Shown: positions 25,308-32,776, numbered from the stretch's first letter. The stretch: 37,549 nucleotides of DNA from Clostridia bacterium (GCA_017399535.1 JAFQBX010000025.1:1-37549), one strand, 5' to 3'. Translations and numbers: made by a program. The notes: generated from the letters alone by a model not told the origin.

Positions 25308-26176
25308 CTGGAATAATAGTAAAAGCTTTGTCAGGTTTTTATTATGTAAAAACCGAGGAGGATAAAATCATTCAGTGTCGTGCAAGGGGAAAGTTCAGAA
25401 AAAATGACGAGCATCCGCTTGTCGGCGATTTTGCCGAAATAACACTCACCGGTGACGATGGCGTTGTCGACAGAATAGTCGACAGAAAGAACAGTTTAAT
25501 CAGACCGCCCGTTGCAAATATCGACCGACTTTACATAGTTTCGGCTTACACCTTGCCGTCACCCGATTTTTCGATAATTGACCGCCTCACAGTAATTGCC
25601 GAGATGAACGGAATCGAGCCGATTATCGTGTTTAATAAGAGTGATTTGGGCGACTTTGAGCCGTATGCTTCTGTGTATAAAAGGGCAGGTTTCAGAACCT
25701 TTATCGTCTCCTGCGAAACGGGAGAGAATATGGATTTACTGAAAGATGACCTCAGCGACGGAATTTCAGTTTTTACGGGTAATTCAGGCGTAGGAAAGTC
25801 AAGCATTCTCAACAATATACTTGACGGGGTAAGGATTGAAACAGGAGAGGTCAGTGAACGCCTCGGCAGAGGAAGGCATACTACTCGCCATGTTGAACTG
25901 TATAAAACTTTAAAGGGCGGGTATGTCGCCGATACCCCCGGTTTTTCTTCGATAGAGAACAAGCCGATTTTAAAGGACGAATTGCCGTTTTATTTCAGCG
26001 ATTTCGCCGATTATCGTGACGAATGTCGGTTTGTTGGCTGTTCACACACCTGCGAAAAGGGCTGCGCTGTTTTGGATGCCGTTTCTAATGGAAAAATCGA
26101 AAAAACGCGTCACGAAAGCTATGTTCAAATGTATGAAGAAGCAAAAATGATAAAAGAATGGGAACTAAAAAGATAA
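25304..26176 (+). CDS. rsgA: Ribosome small-subunit-dependent GTPase A
   Basis: A 290-residue circularly permuted GTPase (YloQ/CpgA). An OB-fold lies at about 1-70; the GTPase motifs appear in permuted order: G4 FNKSDL, then G1 GNSGVGKSS, then G3 DTPGF. The zinc-knuckle C-terminus is CRFVGCSHTCEKGCAV. It monitors late 30S maturation. It overlaps the end of prkC by 4 bases (ATGA) and the start of thiN. In Bacillus the gene rpe usually lies between rsgA and thiN; it is missing here. Confidence 0.96.
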   Translation: MTGIIVKALSGFYYVKTEEDKIIQCRARGKFRKNDEHPLVGDFAEITLTGDDGVVDRIVDRKNSLIRPPVANIDRLYIVSAYTLPSPDFSIIDRLTVIAEMNGIEPIIVFNKSDLGDFEPYASVYKRAGFRTFIVSCETGENMDLLKDDLSDGISVFTGNSGVGKSSILNNILDGVRIETGEVSERLGRGRHTTRHVELYKTLKGGYVADTPGFSSIENKPILKDELPFYFSDFADYRDECRFVGCSHTCEKGCAVLDAVSNGKIEKTRHESYVQMYEEAKMIKEWELKR

Positions 26177-26802
26177 TGAGATGTATTATTTTTTCTGGTG
26201 CAGATATTTTTGATTATGATTTTGTTGCTTCGTATATTGATGGTGACGATTTTATAATTTGCGCCGATTCGGGAATACGCCACGCCGAAAAGCTTGGGCT
26301 TTGCGCCGATATTCTTATCGGTGACTTCGATTCCGCGGATAAGATTGACCGAAAGCTGTATAAGGAAATCATAACCTTACCCTGTGAAAAGGATGATACC
26401 GATACCTTTGCCGCGGCTAGAATCGCTGCCGAAAAGGGTGCTGACGAGGTCGTAATTTTCGGTGCAATCGGAAGCAGAATGGATCACACACTAGGTAATG
26501 TTTCTACCCTCGAATTTTTGCATAATGAAGGAATATGTGCCCGAATTATTAACGAGAACAATGAAATCGGGATTGTAAAAAACGAGACGCTATCCATTAA
26601 AAAGAGGAGAAATTCATTTTTATCCCTCATTCCGCTCGATGAAAAGGTCGGTTCGGTATCAATCAGCGGTGTGAAATACCCGCTCGAAAATGCGACCATT
26701 TATCGCAATAAAACCATCGCTATCAGCAACGAGTTTTATGAAGATGTAGCGAAAATTTCGGTAAATGACGGAACGTTGCTCTACATAATTTCAAAGGATT
26801 AA
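26176..26802 (+). CDS. thiN: Thiamine pyrophosphokinase
   Basis: A 208-residue TPK that makes thiamine diphosphate from thiamine and ATP. Motifs: CADSGIRHAEKL, ILIGDFDSADK, CEKDDTDTFAAARIA and FGAIGSRMDHTLGN, the catalytic core of the family, then a C-terminal beta domain. The ATG at 26176 shares a base with the rsgA stop (TAATG); an in-frame ATG at 26158 overlapping rsgA is less likely. No TPP riboswitch was recognised upstream, in line with its location inside a housekeeping operon. A terminator-like hairpin follows. Confidence 0.93.
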   Translation: MRCIIFSGADIFDYDFVASYIDGDDFIICADSGIRHAEKLGLCADILIGDFDSADKIDRKLYKEIITLPCEKDDTDTFAAARIAAEKGADEVVIFGAIGSRMDHTLGNVSTLEFLHNEGICARIINENNEIGIVKNETLSIKKRRNSFLSLIPLDEKVGSVSISGVKYPLENATIYRNKTIAISNEFYEDVAKISVNDGTLLYIISKD

Positions 26803-26810
26803 CACATTTT

Positions 26811-26854
26811 CACCGCCTGCATACAATGGTAAAGAAAAGCAGGCGGTGATTTTT
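26811..26854 (+). terminator. Terminator-like hairpin that also covers the SD site of the next small gene
   Basis: CACCGCCTGC (26811-26820) pairs perfectly with GCAGGCGGTG (26839-26848) across an 18-nt loop, followed by ATTTTTT. It starts 8 bases after the thiN stop. The right arm contains GGCGGTG, which is also the ribosome-binding site of the ATG at 26856, so read-through RNA would hide that site. Confidence 0.75.
26820..26827 (+). promoter_or_regulatory. Sigma-E-like -10 box inside the hairpin loop
   Basis: CATACAAT matches the sigma-E -10 consensus (CATACAnT). Transcription from it would begin near 26834, inside the loop, so the left arm of the hairpin would be absent and the SD site of the small gene free. 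The -35 region upstream is a poor match, so this is tentative. Confidence 0.35.
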
Positions 26855-26855
26855 T

Positions 26856-27017
26856 ATGCGGCGATTTAACAACAGGAGAAGAAGATGTAATAGCGGCGTT
26901 GGCGCATTATGCTTTGCGTTTGGGTTACTTGCGGCATTCTGTCTGCCACCGATTTGCATTATAATTTTTCTCGCTTTATCGCTGATTTTACTCGGTTTTA
27001 CCTGCTACAAATACTGA
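26856..27017 (+). CDS. Small Arg-rich membrane peptide (53 residues)
   Basis: An open frame of 53 codons plus stop: MRRFNNRRRRC at the N-terminus, then two hydrophobic stretches (about residues 15-30 and 32-49) separated by PP, ending in CYKY. The strong charge asymmetry (7 Arg in the first 10 residues) predicts a cytoplasmic N-terminus and a membrane hairpin or one long helix. GGCGGTG at 7 bases before the ATG fits as SD site. I do not recognise the family with certainty. It lies between thiN and spoVM, where sporulation genes would be expected, and spoVM follows 17 bases later. I infer expression together with spoVM, perhaps in the mother cell. Confidence 0.6.
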   Translation: MRRFNNRRRRCNSGVGALCFAFGLLAAFCLPPICIIIFLALSLILLGFTCYKY

Positions 27018-27034
27018 TTAAGGGGTTACGCTTT

Positions 27035-27121
27035 ATGAAAGTAGTTCTTGTAAAAAGTCCAAAAATGCTGTCGGGTTTACTTCGACTTTTATTCGGAATA
27101 AAAAAGGAAAATAATACATAA
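27035..27121 (+). CDS. spoVM: Stage V sporulation protein SpoVM
   Basis: A 28-residue amphipathic peptide, MKVVLVKSPKMLSGLLRLLF followed by GIKKENNT. It aligns with B. subtilis SpoVM (26 residues, MKFYTIKLPKF...): the N-terminal MK, the helix-breaking Pro9, Lys10 and the amphipathic helix with Gly and Arg are all kept. SpoVM recognises the curved forespore membrane and anchors SpoIVA to begin coat assembly. Synteny supports it, since spoVM follows thiN in Bacillus too. AGGGG lies about 11 bases upstream of the ATG. A strong terminator starts 9 bases after the stop. Confidence 0.85.
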   Translation: MKVVLVKSPKMLSGLLRLLFGIKKENNT

Positions 27122-27129
27122 TAAAATTA

Positions 27130-27168
27130 GTGAGAAAACCGATATAAAAGGTTTTCTCACTTTTTTTT
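27130..27168 (+). terminator. Intrinsic terminator after spoVM
   Basis: GTGAGAAAACC (27130-27140) pairs with GGTTTTCTCAC (27150-27160), 9-nt loop, followed by eight T. Confidence 0.9.
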
Positions 27169-27229
27169 GCATACCTTTTGACTGCTCCGAATATATTTTA
27201 TCAGTATTATTAAAAAGGAGCAGTTACAA

Positions 27230-28756
27230 ATGGAGTATAACATTGTAAAACAAAATGTATATGTCGCCGAACCCGTATTTAATCAAAATTTAGAGCAGCC
27301 GATTGACACCGAATTTACCTTGCCCGATTATTGTCCCGATATCGACCGTATTATAAAGTGCGTTATTGAGCCGAGAACAGCGCAAAAGTCATTTAATGGC
27401 GATATGCTTAATATCGACGGAATTGCCGAGCTTTGCCTGTTTTATACCGATGGCAGTCAGGTCCGTTGTCATGAGCACCAGTTTCATTTCAGCCGTCAGG
27501 TGCCGCTTCATAATATGCTTTCGAATGCATCGGCAAAGGTGGTAATGACAACCGAATATGTTAATTGCCGTGCCGTTTCAAAGAGGAGGGTGGACGTTCA
27601 CGCATCACTCAATTTGAATGTTACTGTTACAACCATCTGTGAGCATAATATTGTCGCAGATATTGACTCGCCGTCGGTGCATACCCTTTTGTCATCAACT
27701 CCGGCGACAACGCCGATGGGAATGGGTGAAAAGTATATTCTTTTCAGCGACGAAATTGAGGTGCCGTCAACAAACAGTCCGATAAAAACACTTCTTCGCA
27801 CCGATGCCAGAGCCATAGCCCACGAAGCGAAAATAATCGGTAATAAAGTTGTAATCAAGGGCGAACTTACCGCAAGCTTCTTTTATATCGGTGAAAATGA
27901 CGGCAAACCCGAGCATTTCACTTCGTCAATGCCGATAAGCCAAATTGTCGATATCGATCGTCTTAACGATAGCTGCACCGCTACCGCCGAAATCGAAATT
28001 AACGAATTAGAGGTCAAAACTCATACATCGGCAGCAGGGGAGATTTCGACCGTTTCTCTTTCTGCCAAGCTTACCGTCAGCGCAACCGCTTATTGTAATC
28101 TCGATGTGCCGATTGTGCTAGATGCTTATTCGACCGATTACGATATGGAACTCGAACATAAGCCGGTGAAATTTAAAAAGATTGACTCAGCGCTGTATGA
28201 CAATTTTATTTGCAAGGAAAATGTCGAGTTTGGCGCCGATAATATTAACGAAATTATTGACGTATGGTGTCAGCCGAGGGTAACACACTATGATATTGCC
28301 GACAATTTGGCGGTAGTAAAGGGTATTGCCACTGTCAACATTCTCGCCGTAGATGCCGATAATTATCCTCGATTTTATGAAAAGCAGCTTGAGTTTGATT
28401 ACGAGCATCCGTGTAACGAAGTTGTGACCGAAATTACACCGCCGCAGGTTGTTTCGCTCGGCTGTGAGCATAGCTTGATGCCGTCGTCGGCGGACATAAA
28501 AATCAATTTAGCCCTGCATACCGAGCTTGTTTGCGTTAACGAAATGCGTGCTTTGTGTGAGGCAAAACTTCTCGAATCAAAGCATAAGCAAAAGGATGAC
28601 TTTTCACGGCTTGTAATTTATTACCCAAATCAACGTGAGCGACTTTGGGATATTGCTCGTAAATTTAATACCGATATTGATGATTTGACCGCCATCAACG
28701 GCCTTTCTGACAATGAGGTTGATAAGGGCATGGTTTTACTAATTCCGCAAAAATAG
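27230..28756 (+). CDS. sipL: SPOCS (DUF3794) and LysM domain protein, SipL-like
   Basis: A 508-residue protein built from DUF3794/SPOCS-type beta domains (roughly 30-150, 165-300 and 310-440) and a C-terminal LysM domain (about 459-507, with YYPNQRERLWDIARKFNTD and VDKGMVLLIPQK). This architecture and size match SipL of Clostridioides difficile, the SpoIVA-interacting protein that replaces SpoVID in coat assembly. The first 30 residues include QPIDTEFTLPDYCPDIDRIIKC, typical of the SPOCS N-terminus. AGGAG lies 9 bases before the ATG. It follows spoVM after a terminator, so the two have separate promoters. Assignment by architecture is strong, but exact orthology needs a search. Confidence 0.8.
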   Translation: MEYNIVKQNVYVAEPVFNQNLEQPIDTEFTLPDYCPDIDRIIKCVIEPRTAQKSFNGDMLNIDGIAELCLFYTDGSQVRCHEHQFHFSRQVPLHNMLSNASAKVVMTTEYVNCRAVSKRRVDVHASLNLNVTVTTICEHNIVADIDSPSVHTLLSSTPATTPMGMGEKYILFSDEIEVPSTNSPIKTLLRTDARAIAHEAKIIGNKVVIKGELTASFFYIGENDGKPEHFTSSMPISQIVDIDRLNDSCTATAEIEINELEVKTHTSAAGEISTVSLSAKLTVSATAYCNLDVPIVLDAYSTDYDMELEHKPVKFKKIDSALYDNFICKENVEFGADNINEIIDVWCQPRVTHYDIADNLAVVKGIATVNILAVDADNYPRFYEKQLEFDYEHPCNEVVTEITPPQVVSLGCEHSLMPSSADIKINLALHTELVCVNEMRALCEAKLLESKHKQKDDFSRLVIYYPNQRERLWDIARKFNTDIDDLTAINGLSDNEVDKGMVLLIPQK

Positions 28757-28765
28757 AATATTGAT

Positions 28766-28802
28766 TAAAACGGGTGAATTTTATTGACAAATTCACCCGT
28801 TT
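28766..28802 (+). terminator. Intrinsic terminator after sipL
   Basis: A 15-bp stem AAAACGGGTGAATTT/AAATTCACCCGTTTT (28766-28780, 28788-28802) with a 7-nt loop and a T-rich end. Confidence 0.85.
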
Positions 28803-28893
28803 TCAATATAATGTATAGGATTGATATAATGATAAATTTCGGCAAAATTTTATGATAAAACATAACAATTTTGTGAGTTGCGGAGGAAATAAA

Positions 28894-29709
28894 ATGAAGG
28901 ATATTTTAACAGCACCTTTTGTACGCGAAATGATGGAAACAACGGCTAACATGTACCGTCTCGGCTGGGACGAGCGCAATGGCGGCAATATCAGCTATAT
29001 GCTCGACGAAAATGATGTCGCCGAGTACCTCGATGTGAACAAGGTCATTCGCACCATTCCCATTGGATTTGAAGCAAAGTCACTTATCGGAAAGTATTTC
29101 ATCGTCACCGGCACAGGCAAGTATTTCAAGAATGTTGAAAAGGACCCCGAGAACAATCTCGGCATTATCCGAATTGCAAATGACGGTACAACTGCCGAAC
29201 TTTTATGGGGTTATGCTGATGGAGGTAGGTTTACTTCCGAGCTTCCTGCTCACCTGATGAGCCACATGGCACGACTTTCTGTCGACCCCGAAAATCGTGT
29301 AGTTATGCACTCCCACCCGACAAATACTCTCGCAATGAATTTTGTTCACGAACTGGATGAAAAGAAGATTACTCATACTCTTTGGGAAATGTGTACCGAG
29401 TGTATCGTAGTTTTCCCCGACGGAGTAGGAGTTCTGCCGTGGATGCTTTGCGGAAATAACTCAATTGGCGAAGCAACTGCCGAAAAAATGAAGGAATTCC
29501 GCCTCGTTATCTGGGGAATGCACGGAATTTACGGCGCTGGAAAAACAATGGACGAGACCTTTGGACTCATCGAAACTGTCGAAAAGGCAGCCCAAATCTT
29601 TATGCTCACCTGCAATAGTAAGCGCATCAACACAATAAAGGATAGCGAAATGGTTGAACTTGCCGAAGCATTTGGTGTCAAATATCGCAAGGATTTTCTT
29701 AATTTATGA
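28894..29709 (+). CDS. rhaD: Rhamnulose-1-phosphate aldolase
   Basis: A 271-residue class II aldolase very similar along its length to E. coli RhaD (274 residues). It splits rhamnulose-1-phosphate into dihydroxyacetone phosphate and lactaldehyde. The catalytic Glu116 is in TSELPAH; zinc-binding His139 and His141 are in MHSHPTN and His210 in GMHGIYG. WDERNGGN and ECIVVFPDGVGVLPWM are other family markers. The start at 28894 has GGAGG upstream; the frame is open from 28852 without support. No rhaA, rhaB or regulator is in the window, so its partners lie elsewhere. It overlaps trmB by 4 bases. Confidence 0.93.
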   Translation: MKDILTAPFVREMMETTANMYRLGWDERNGGNISYMLDENDVAEYLDVNKVIRTIPIGFEAKSLIGKYFIVTGTGKYFKNVEKDPENNLGIIRIANDGTTAELLWGYADGGRFTSELPAHLMSHMARLSVDPENRVVMHSHPTNTLAMNFVHELDEKKITHTLWEMCTECIVVFPDGVGVLPWMLCGNNSIGEATAEKMKEFRLVIWGMHGIYGAGKTMDETFGLIETVEKAAQIFMLTCNSKRINTIKDSEMVELAEAFGVKYRKDFLNL

Positions 29710-30371
29710 GAATGAGGAAAAAGAAGTATCTCGAATCACGGCTTTCGGAATGCAAGGATAATTTAATCGAGTATATGACCGACAAGCAGAATTTTAACGA
29801 GATTACCGACGTTAACTATATCGACCTCGAAGCGTATTTCGGCAACAATAATCCGATACGGCTCGAAATAGGTTGCGGAAAAGGGCAGTTTGTCTGCGAA
29901 ATGGCAATTCGTTATCCCGAAATCAACTTCATCGCAGTGGAAAAGACGGCAAATGTTATTGTTCTTGCTTGCGAAAAGGCAAGGGAATTAAAGCTCGAAA
30001 ACGTACTTTTTATCAAAACGAGCGCTGAATATTTGCCGCGACTTTTAAAGGAAAAGAGTGTGACCGAGCTTTATCTCAATTTTTCCTGTCCGTATCCAAA
30101 GTCAACCTACGCAACACACCGACTTACAAACAGCCGCTTTTTGAAAATTTATGACCGTTTGCTTTGTGACGGAGCCGAAATTCATCAAAAAACGGATAAT
30201 ATGCACTTTTTTGAATACTCAATCGAAGAATTTACTTCATCAGGATATAAGCTCAAAAATGTTTCGCTCGACCTTCATTCAAGCGATTTCGAGGGCAATA
30301 TCGTAACCGAATACGAAAGGCGTTTTTCCGAGCAGGGAATGCCTATTTACCGCCTCGAAGCTTATAAATGA
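29706..30371 (+). CDS. trmB: tRNA (guanine-N7)-methyltransferase TrmB, with altered motif
   Basis: A 221-residue AdoMet enzyme that makes m7G46 in tRNA. Motif I is LEIGCGKGQF (about 53-62), followed by FIAVEKTANV. The segment that normally reads NFSDPWPK is NFSCPYPK here: Cys128 sits at the position of the conserved Asp that is thought to take part in catalysis, and Tyr replaces Trp. The C-terminal TEYERRF and QGMPIYRLEA match TrmB (TxYE motif), so the family is clear. Activity may be altered or the Asp role may be taken over. Its ATG overlaps the rhaD stop (ATGA), so the two are translated together. Confidence 0.87.
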   Translation: MRMRKKKYLESRLSECKDNLIEYMTDKQNFNEITDVNYIDLEAYFGNNNPIRLEIGCGKGQFVCEMAIRYPEINFIAVEKTANVIVLACEKARELKLENVLFIKTSAEYLPRLLKEKSVTELYLNFSCPYPKSTYATHRLTNSRFLKIYDRLLCDGAEIHQKTDNMHFFEYSIEEFTSSGYKLKNVSLDLHSSDFEGNIVTEYERRFSEQGMPIYRLEAYK

Positions 30372-30375
30372 TGGC

Positions 30376-30410
30376 AACGGATATACAGAATATTCACCTG
30401 TATATCCGTT
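30376..30410 (+). terminator. Terminator-like hairpin after trmB
   Basis: AACGGATATACAG (30376-30388) and CTGTATATCCGTT (30398-30410) form a 13-bp stem with a 9-nt loop. The following tail is only moderately T-rich. It starts right after the trmB stop. Confidence 0.65.
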
Positions 30411-30509
30411 AATTTGTTAATGTTTGCTTATCTTTGCACAAATGTTTATGCATTTGGTGATAAAAAATATACACTTTTGATAATAAAAATGTATATTTAT
30501 AAATAATAA

Positions 30510-30538
30510 TTGACTTAATATGCAGTAAGTTGTATAAT
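30510..30538 (+). promoter_or_regulatory. Sigma-A promoter of the arginine operon
   Basis: TTGACT (30510-30515), 17 bp, TATAAT (30533-30538), about 45 bp before the argC start. Confidence 0.85.
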
Positions 30539-30571
30539 TTGTGCATATTGTTGGTATATAATTGCATATTG
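30519..30571 (+). promoter_or_regulatory. Candidate ArgR operator: repeated TGCATA half-sites
   Basis: TATGCA (30519-30524) lies inside the promoter spacer. TGCATATTG occurs at 30542-30550 and again at 30563-30571, exactly 21 bp apart (two helical turns), just after the -10 box. ArgR boxes in other bacteria are AT-rich with TNTGNAT half-sites, so arginine-dependent repression is plausible. A further 9-bp inverted repeat AAATATACA/TGTATATTT (30465-30473, 30490-30498) lies upstream. No argR gene is in the window. Confidence 0.45.
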
Positions 30572-30582
30572 GAGTATAAATA

Positions 30583-31518
30583 ATGAAAAAGAAAGTTTTT
30601 ATTGACGGAAAAGCAGGAACAACAGGACTCAGAATTTATGAAAGATTATCTGGTCGCGATGATATCGAAATCATTACTCTTTGCGAAGAAGAGAGAAAGA
30701 ATATCGACTCGCGAAAGATGGCTCTTAATAGCGCAGATATTGCTTTTTTGTGCCTTCCTGATGCCGCCGCAATCGAAGCGGTGTCGCTGATTGAAAATGA
30801 TAATACCGTCGTTATCGACACCTCAACGGCTCACAGAACCGATGCTGATTGGACTTATGGCTTTCCTGAGATAAGCAAGGAGCTCGATAATGCGATTTCC
30901 GAGTCAAAACGAATTGCTGTACCGGGATGCCACGCAGGCGGATTTATAGCGCTTGTAAAGCCACTTATCGACGCGAATATTATTGATAAAAGCACACTTT
31001 TGACCTGCCATTCGGTTACAGGTTACAGTGGCGGCGGAAAGAATATGATTGCCGAGTATGAAAGTGAAGGTAAGAGCGAACTTTTATCGGCACCGCGTCA
31101 GTACGGAATTAAGCAAATGCACAAGCATTTAAAGGAAATGAAGGCGATAACCGGACTTGAGAATGAGCCGATTTTTTGCCCGATTGTTTCGGACTTTTAC
31201 TCGGGTATGCTTGTTACCGTTCCGCTATTTAGCAGTCAGCTGAACGAGGGTAAGAGCGCCTCTGATATTAAAAAGGTTTACAGCGAAATGTATAATTCGT
31301 CAATCGTAAATTACAGCGACGAAATTGATGAAGAAGGATTTATTTCAGCTGCCGGAATGTCGTTTAAGGATTCGATGCAGATTACAGTTTCGGGCAATGA
31401 CGACCGAATTTTACTTATAGCACGTTACGATAATCTCGGAAAGGGTGCATCAGGCGCCGCAATTGAATGTTTGAATATGGTTCTCGGTTCGGATAAAACG
31501 GCCGGTCTCGATTTATAA
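30583..31518 (+). CDS. argC: N-acetyl-gamma-glutamyl-phosphate reductase (short type)
   Basis: A 311-residue NADPH-dependent reductase, third step of arginine synthesis. The start KVFIDGKAGTTGLRIYERL is the nucleotide-binding loop of the short (type 2, TIGR01851-like) ArgC. The catalytic Cys116 is in VPGCHAGGF. GGAG lies 9 bases upstream of the ATG. It opens the operon argC-argJ-argB-argD-argF, which carries all steps from acetylglutamate to citrulline. The short form, rather than the common type 1 of about 345 residues, is notable in this operon context. Confidence 0.93.
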   Translation: MKKKVFIDGKAGTTGLRIYERLSGRDDIEIITLCEEERKNIDSRKMALNSADIAFLCLPDAAAIEAVSLIENDNTVVIDTSTAHRTDADWTYGFPEISKELDNAISESKRIAVPGCHAGGFIALVKPLIDANIIDKSTLLTCHSVTGYSGGGKNMIAEYESEGKSELLSAPRQYGIKQMHKHLKEMKAITGLENEPIFCPIVSDFYSGMLVTVPLFSSQLNEGKSASDIKKVYSEMYNSSIVNYSDEIDEEGFISAAGMSFKDSMQITVSGNDDRILLIARYDNLGKGASGAAIECLNMVLGSDKTAGLDL

Positions 31519-31545
31519 TTAGGTTGATAAACAGGTGAGGAAATT

Positions 31546-32757
31546 ATGAAAATTATTAGTGGCGGAGTTTGTGCCGCAAAGGGATTTACCGCAAACGGAG
31601 TACACTGCGGAATTAGAAAAAATCGGACAAAGAAGGATTTGTCACTCATTTTCAGCGAGGTAAAGGCATCTGCTGCTGCCGTTTATACCACTAATCTCGT
31701 TAAGGGCGCACCTCTCGTCGTTACAAAGAGTCATTTGTCAGACGGATATGCTCAGGCGGTAATTTGTAATAGCGGAAATGCGAATACCTGCAACGCTAAC
31801 GGCATCGAAATTGCCGAGGAAATGAGCGATTTGATTGCAAGTGAACTTAAAATTTCATCATCAGACATTGTTGTTGCGTCAACCGGAGTTATAGGACAAC
31901 CGCTCGACATTACCCCGATAAAGAATGGCATTCCGTCACTCGTTGCAGGACTTGGCGCAAATGGTGACGCAGCCGCCGAGGGAATTATGACCACCGACAC
32001 AGTATCGAAAGAGGTGGCTGTCAGCTTCGAAATCGACGGAGTTGAATGTAAAATCGGCGGAATCGCAAAGGGCTCGGGAATGATTCATCCAAATATGGCG
32101 ACAATGCTAGTTTTTATTACTACCGACTGTGCAATCAGCCCCGAAATGCTTCAAAAGGCGCTTTCGTCGGATATTGCAGATACCTTCAATATGGTTAGCG
32201 TTGACGGAGATACTTCGACCAACGATATGGTTTGTGTTCTCGCTAACGGAATGGCAGGTAATGCTGTAATTACAACCGACGACGAAAAATTTGAAACATT
32301 CATGAAGGCGCTAAATACAGTAACTGTTCATCTCTGCCGTATGATTGCAGGCGACGGCGAAGGTGCCACAAAACTGCTTGAATGCAACGTTACAGGAGCA
32401 AAGACAAAGGAACTTGCAAAGACTGTGGCAAAGAGCGTTATCTGTTCATCGCTTACAAAGGCGGCAATGTTCGGCGCCGATGCAAACTGGGGACGTGTAC
32501 TTTGCGCAATCGGATATAGCGGTGCAGATGTTGACGTTAATAAGATTGACGTTTCGTTTATCTCGAATAAGGGCGAAATTCCTGTATGCAAAAATGGCGC
32601 AGGAATTGACTTTTCAGAAGAAAAGGCAAAGGAAATCCTGCTTGAAAAGGAAATCACAATTTCGGTAAATCTTAATGACGGCGATTATTCAAGCACAGCT
32701 TGGGGCTGTGATTTAACATACGAATATGTAAAAATTAACGGTGATTATCGCACCTGA
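31546..32757 (+). CDS. argJ: Glutamate N-acetyltransferase / amino-acid acetyltransferase ArgJ
   Basis: A 403-residue self-cleaving enzyme that moves the acetyl group from acetylornithine to glutamate. The autocleavage Thr186 is in HPNMATMLVF, with AKGSGMI before it. The C-terminal DWxxxxTAWGCDLTYEYV-type ending (YSSTAWGCDLTYEYV) is typical. Whether it also uses acetyl-CoA (bifunctional) cannot be told from sequence; no argA gene is present, which favours the bifunctional type. AGGTGAGGAAATT precedes the ATG. argB follows 19 bases later. Confidence 0.96.
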   Translation: MKIISGGVCAAKGFTANGVHCGIRKNRTKKDLSLIFSEVKASAAAVYTTNLVKGAPLVVTKSHLSDGYAQAVICNSGNANTCNANGIEIAEEMSDLIASELKISSSDIVVASTGVIGQPLDITPIKNGIPSLVAGLGANGDAAAEGIMTTDTVSKEVAVSFEIDGVECKIGGIAKGSGMIHPNMATMLVFITTDCAISPEMLQKALSSDIADTFNMVSVDGDTSTNDMVCVLANGMAGNAVITTDDEKFETFMKALNTVTVHLCRMIAGDGEGATKLLECNVTGAKTKELAKTVAKSVICSSLTKAAMFGADANWGRVLCAIGYSGADVDVNKIDVSFISNKGEIPVCKNGAGIDFSEEKAKEILLEKEITISVNLNDGDYSSTAWGCDLTYEYVKINGDYRT

Positions 32758-32776
32758 TTGAATGGGGGATAAAATA

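Noticed and set aside
26158-26802. A TPP riboswitch expected before thiN
   Set aside because: The gene starts inside the end of rsgA with no leader, and no thi-box-like structure was recognised upstream.
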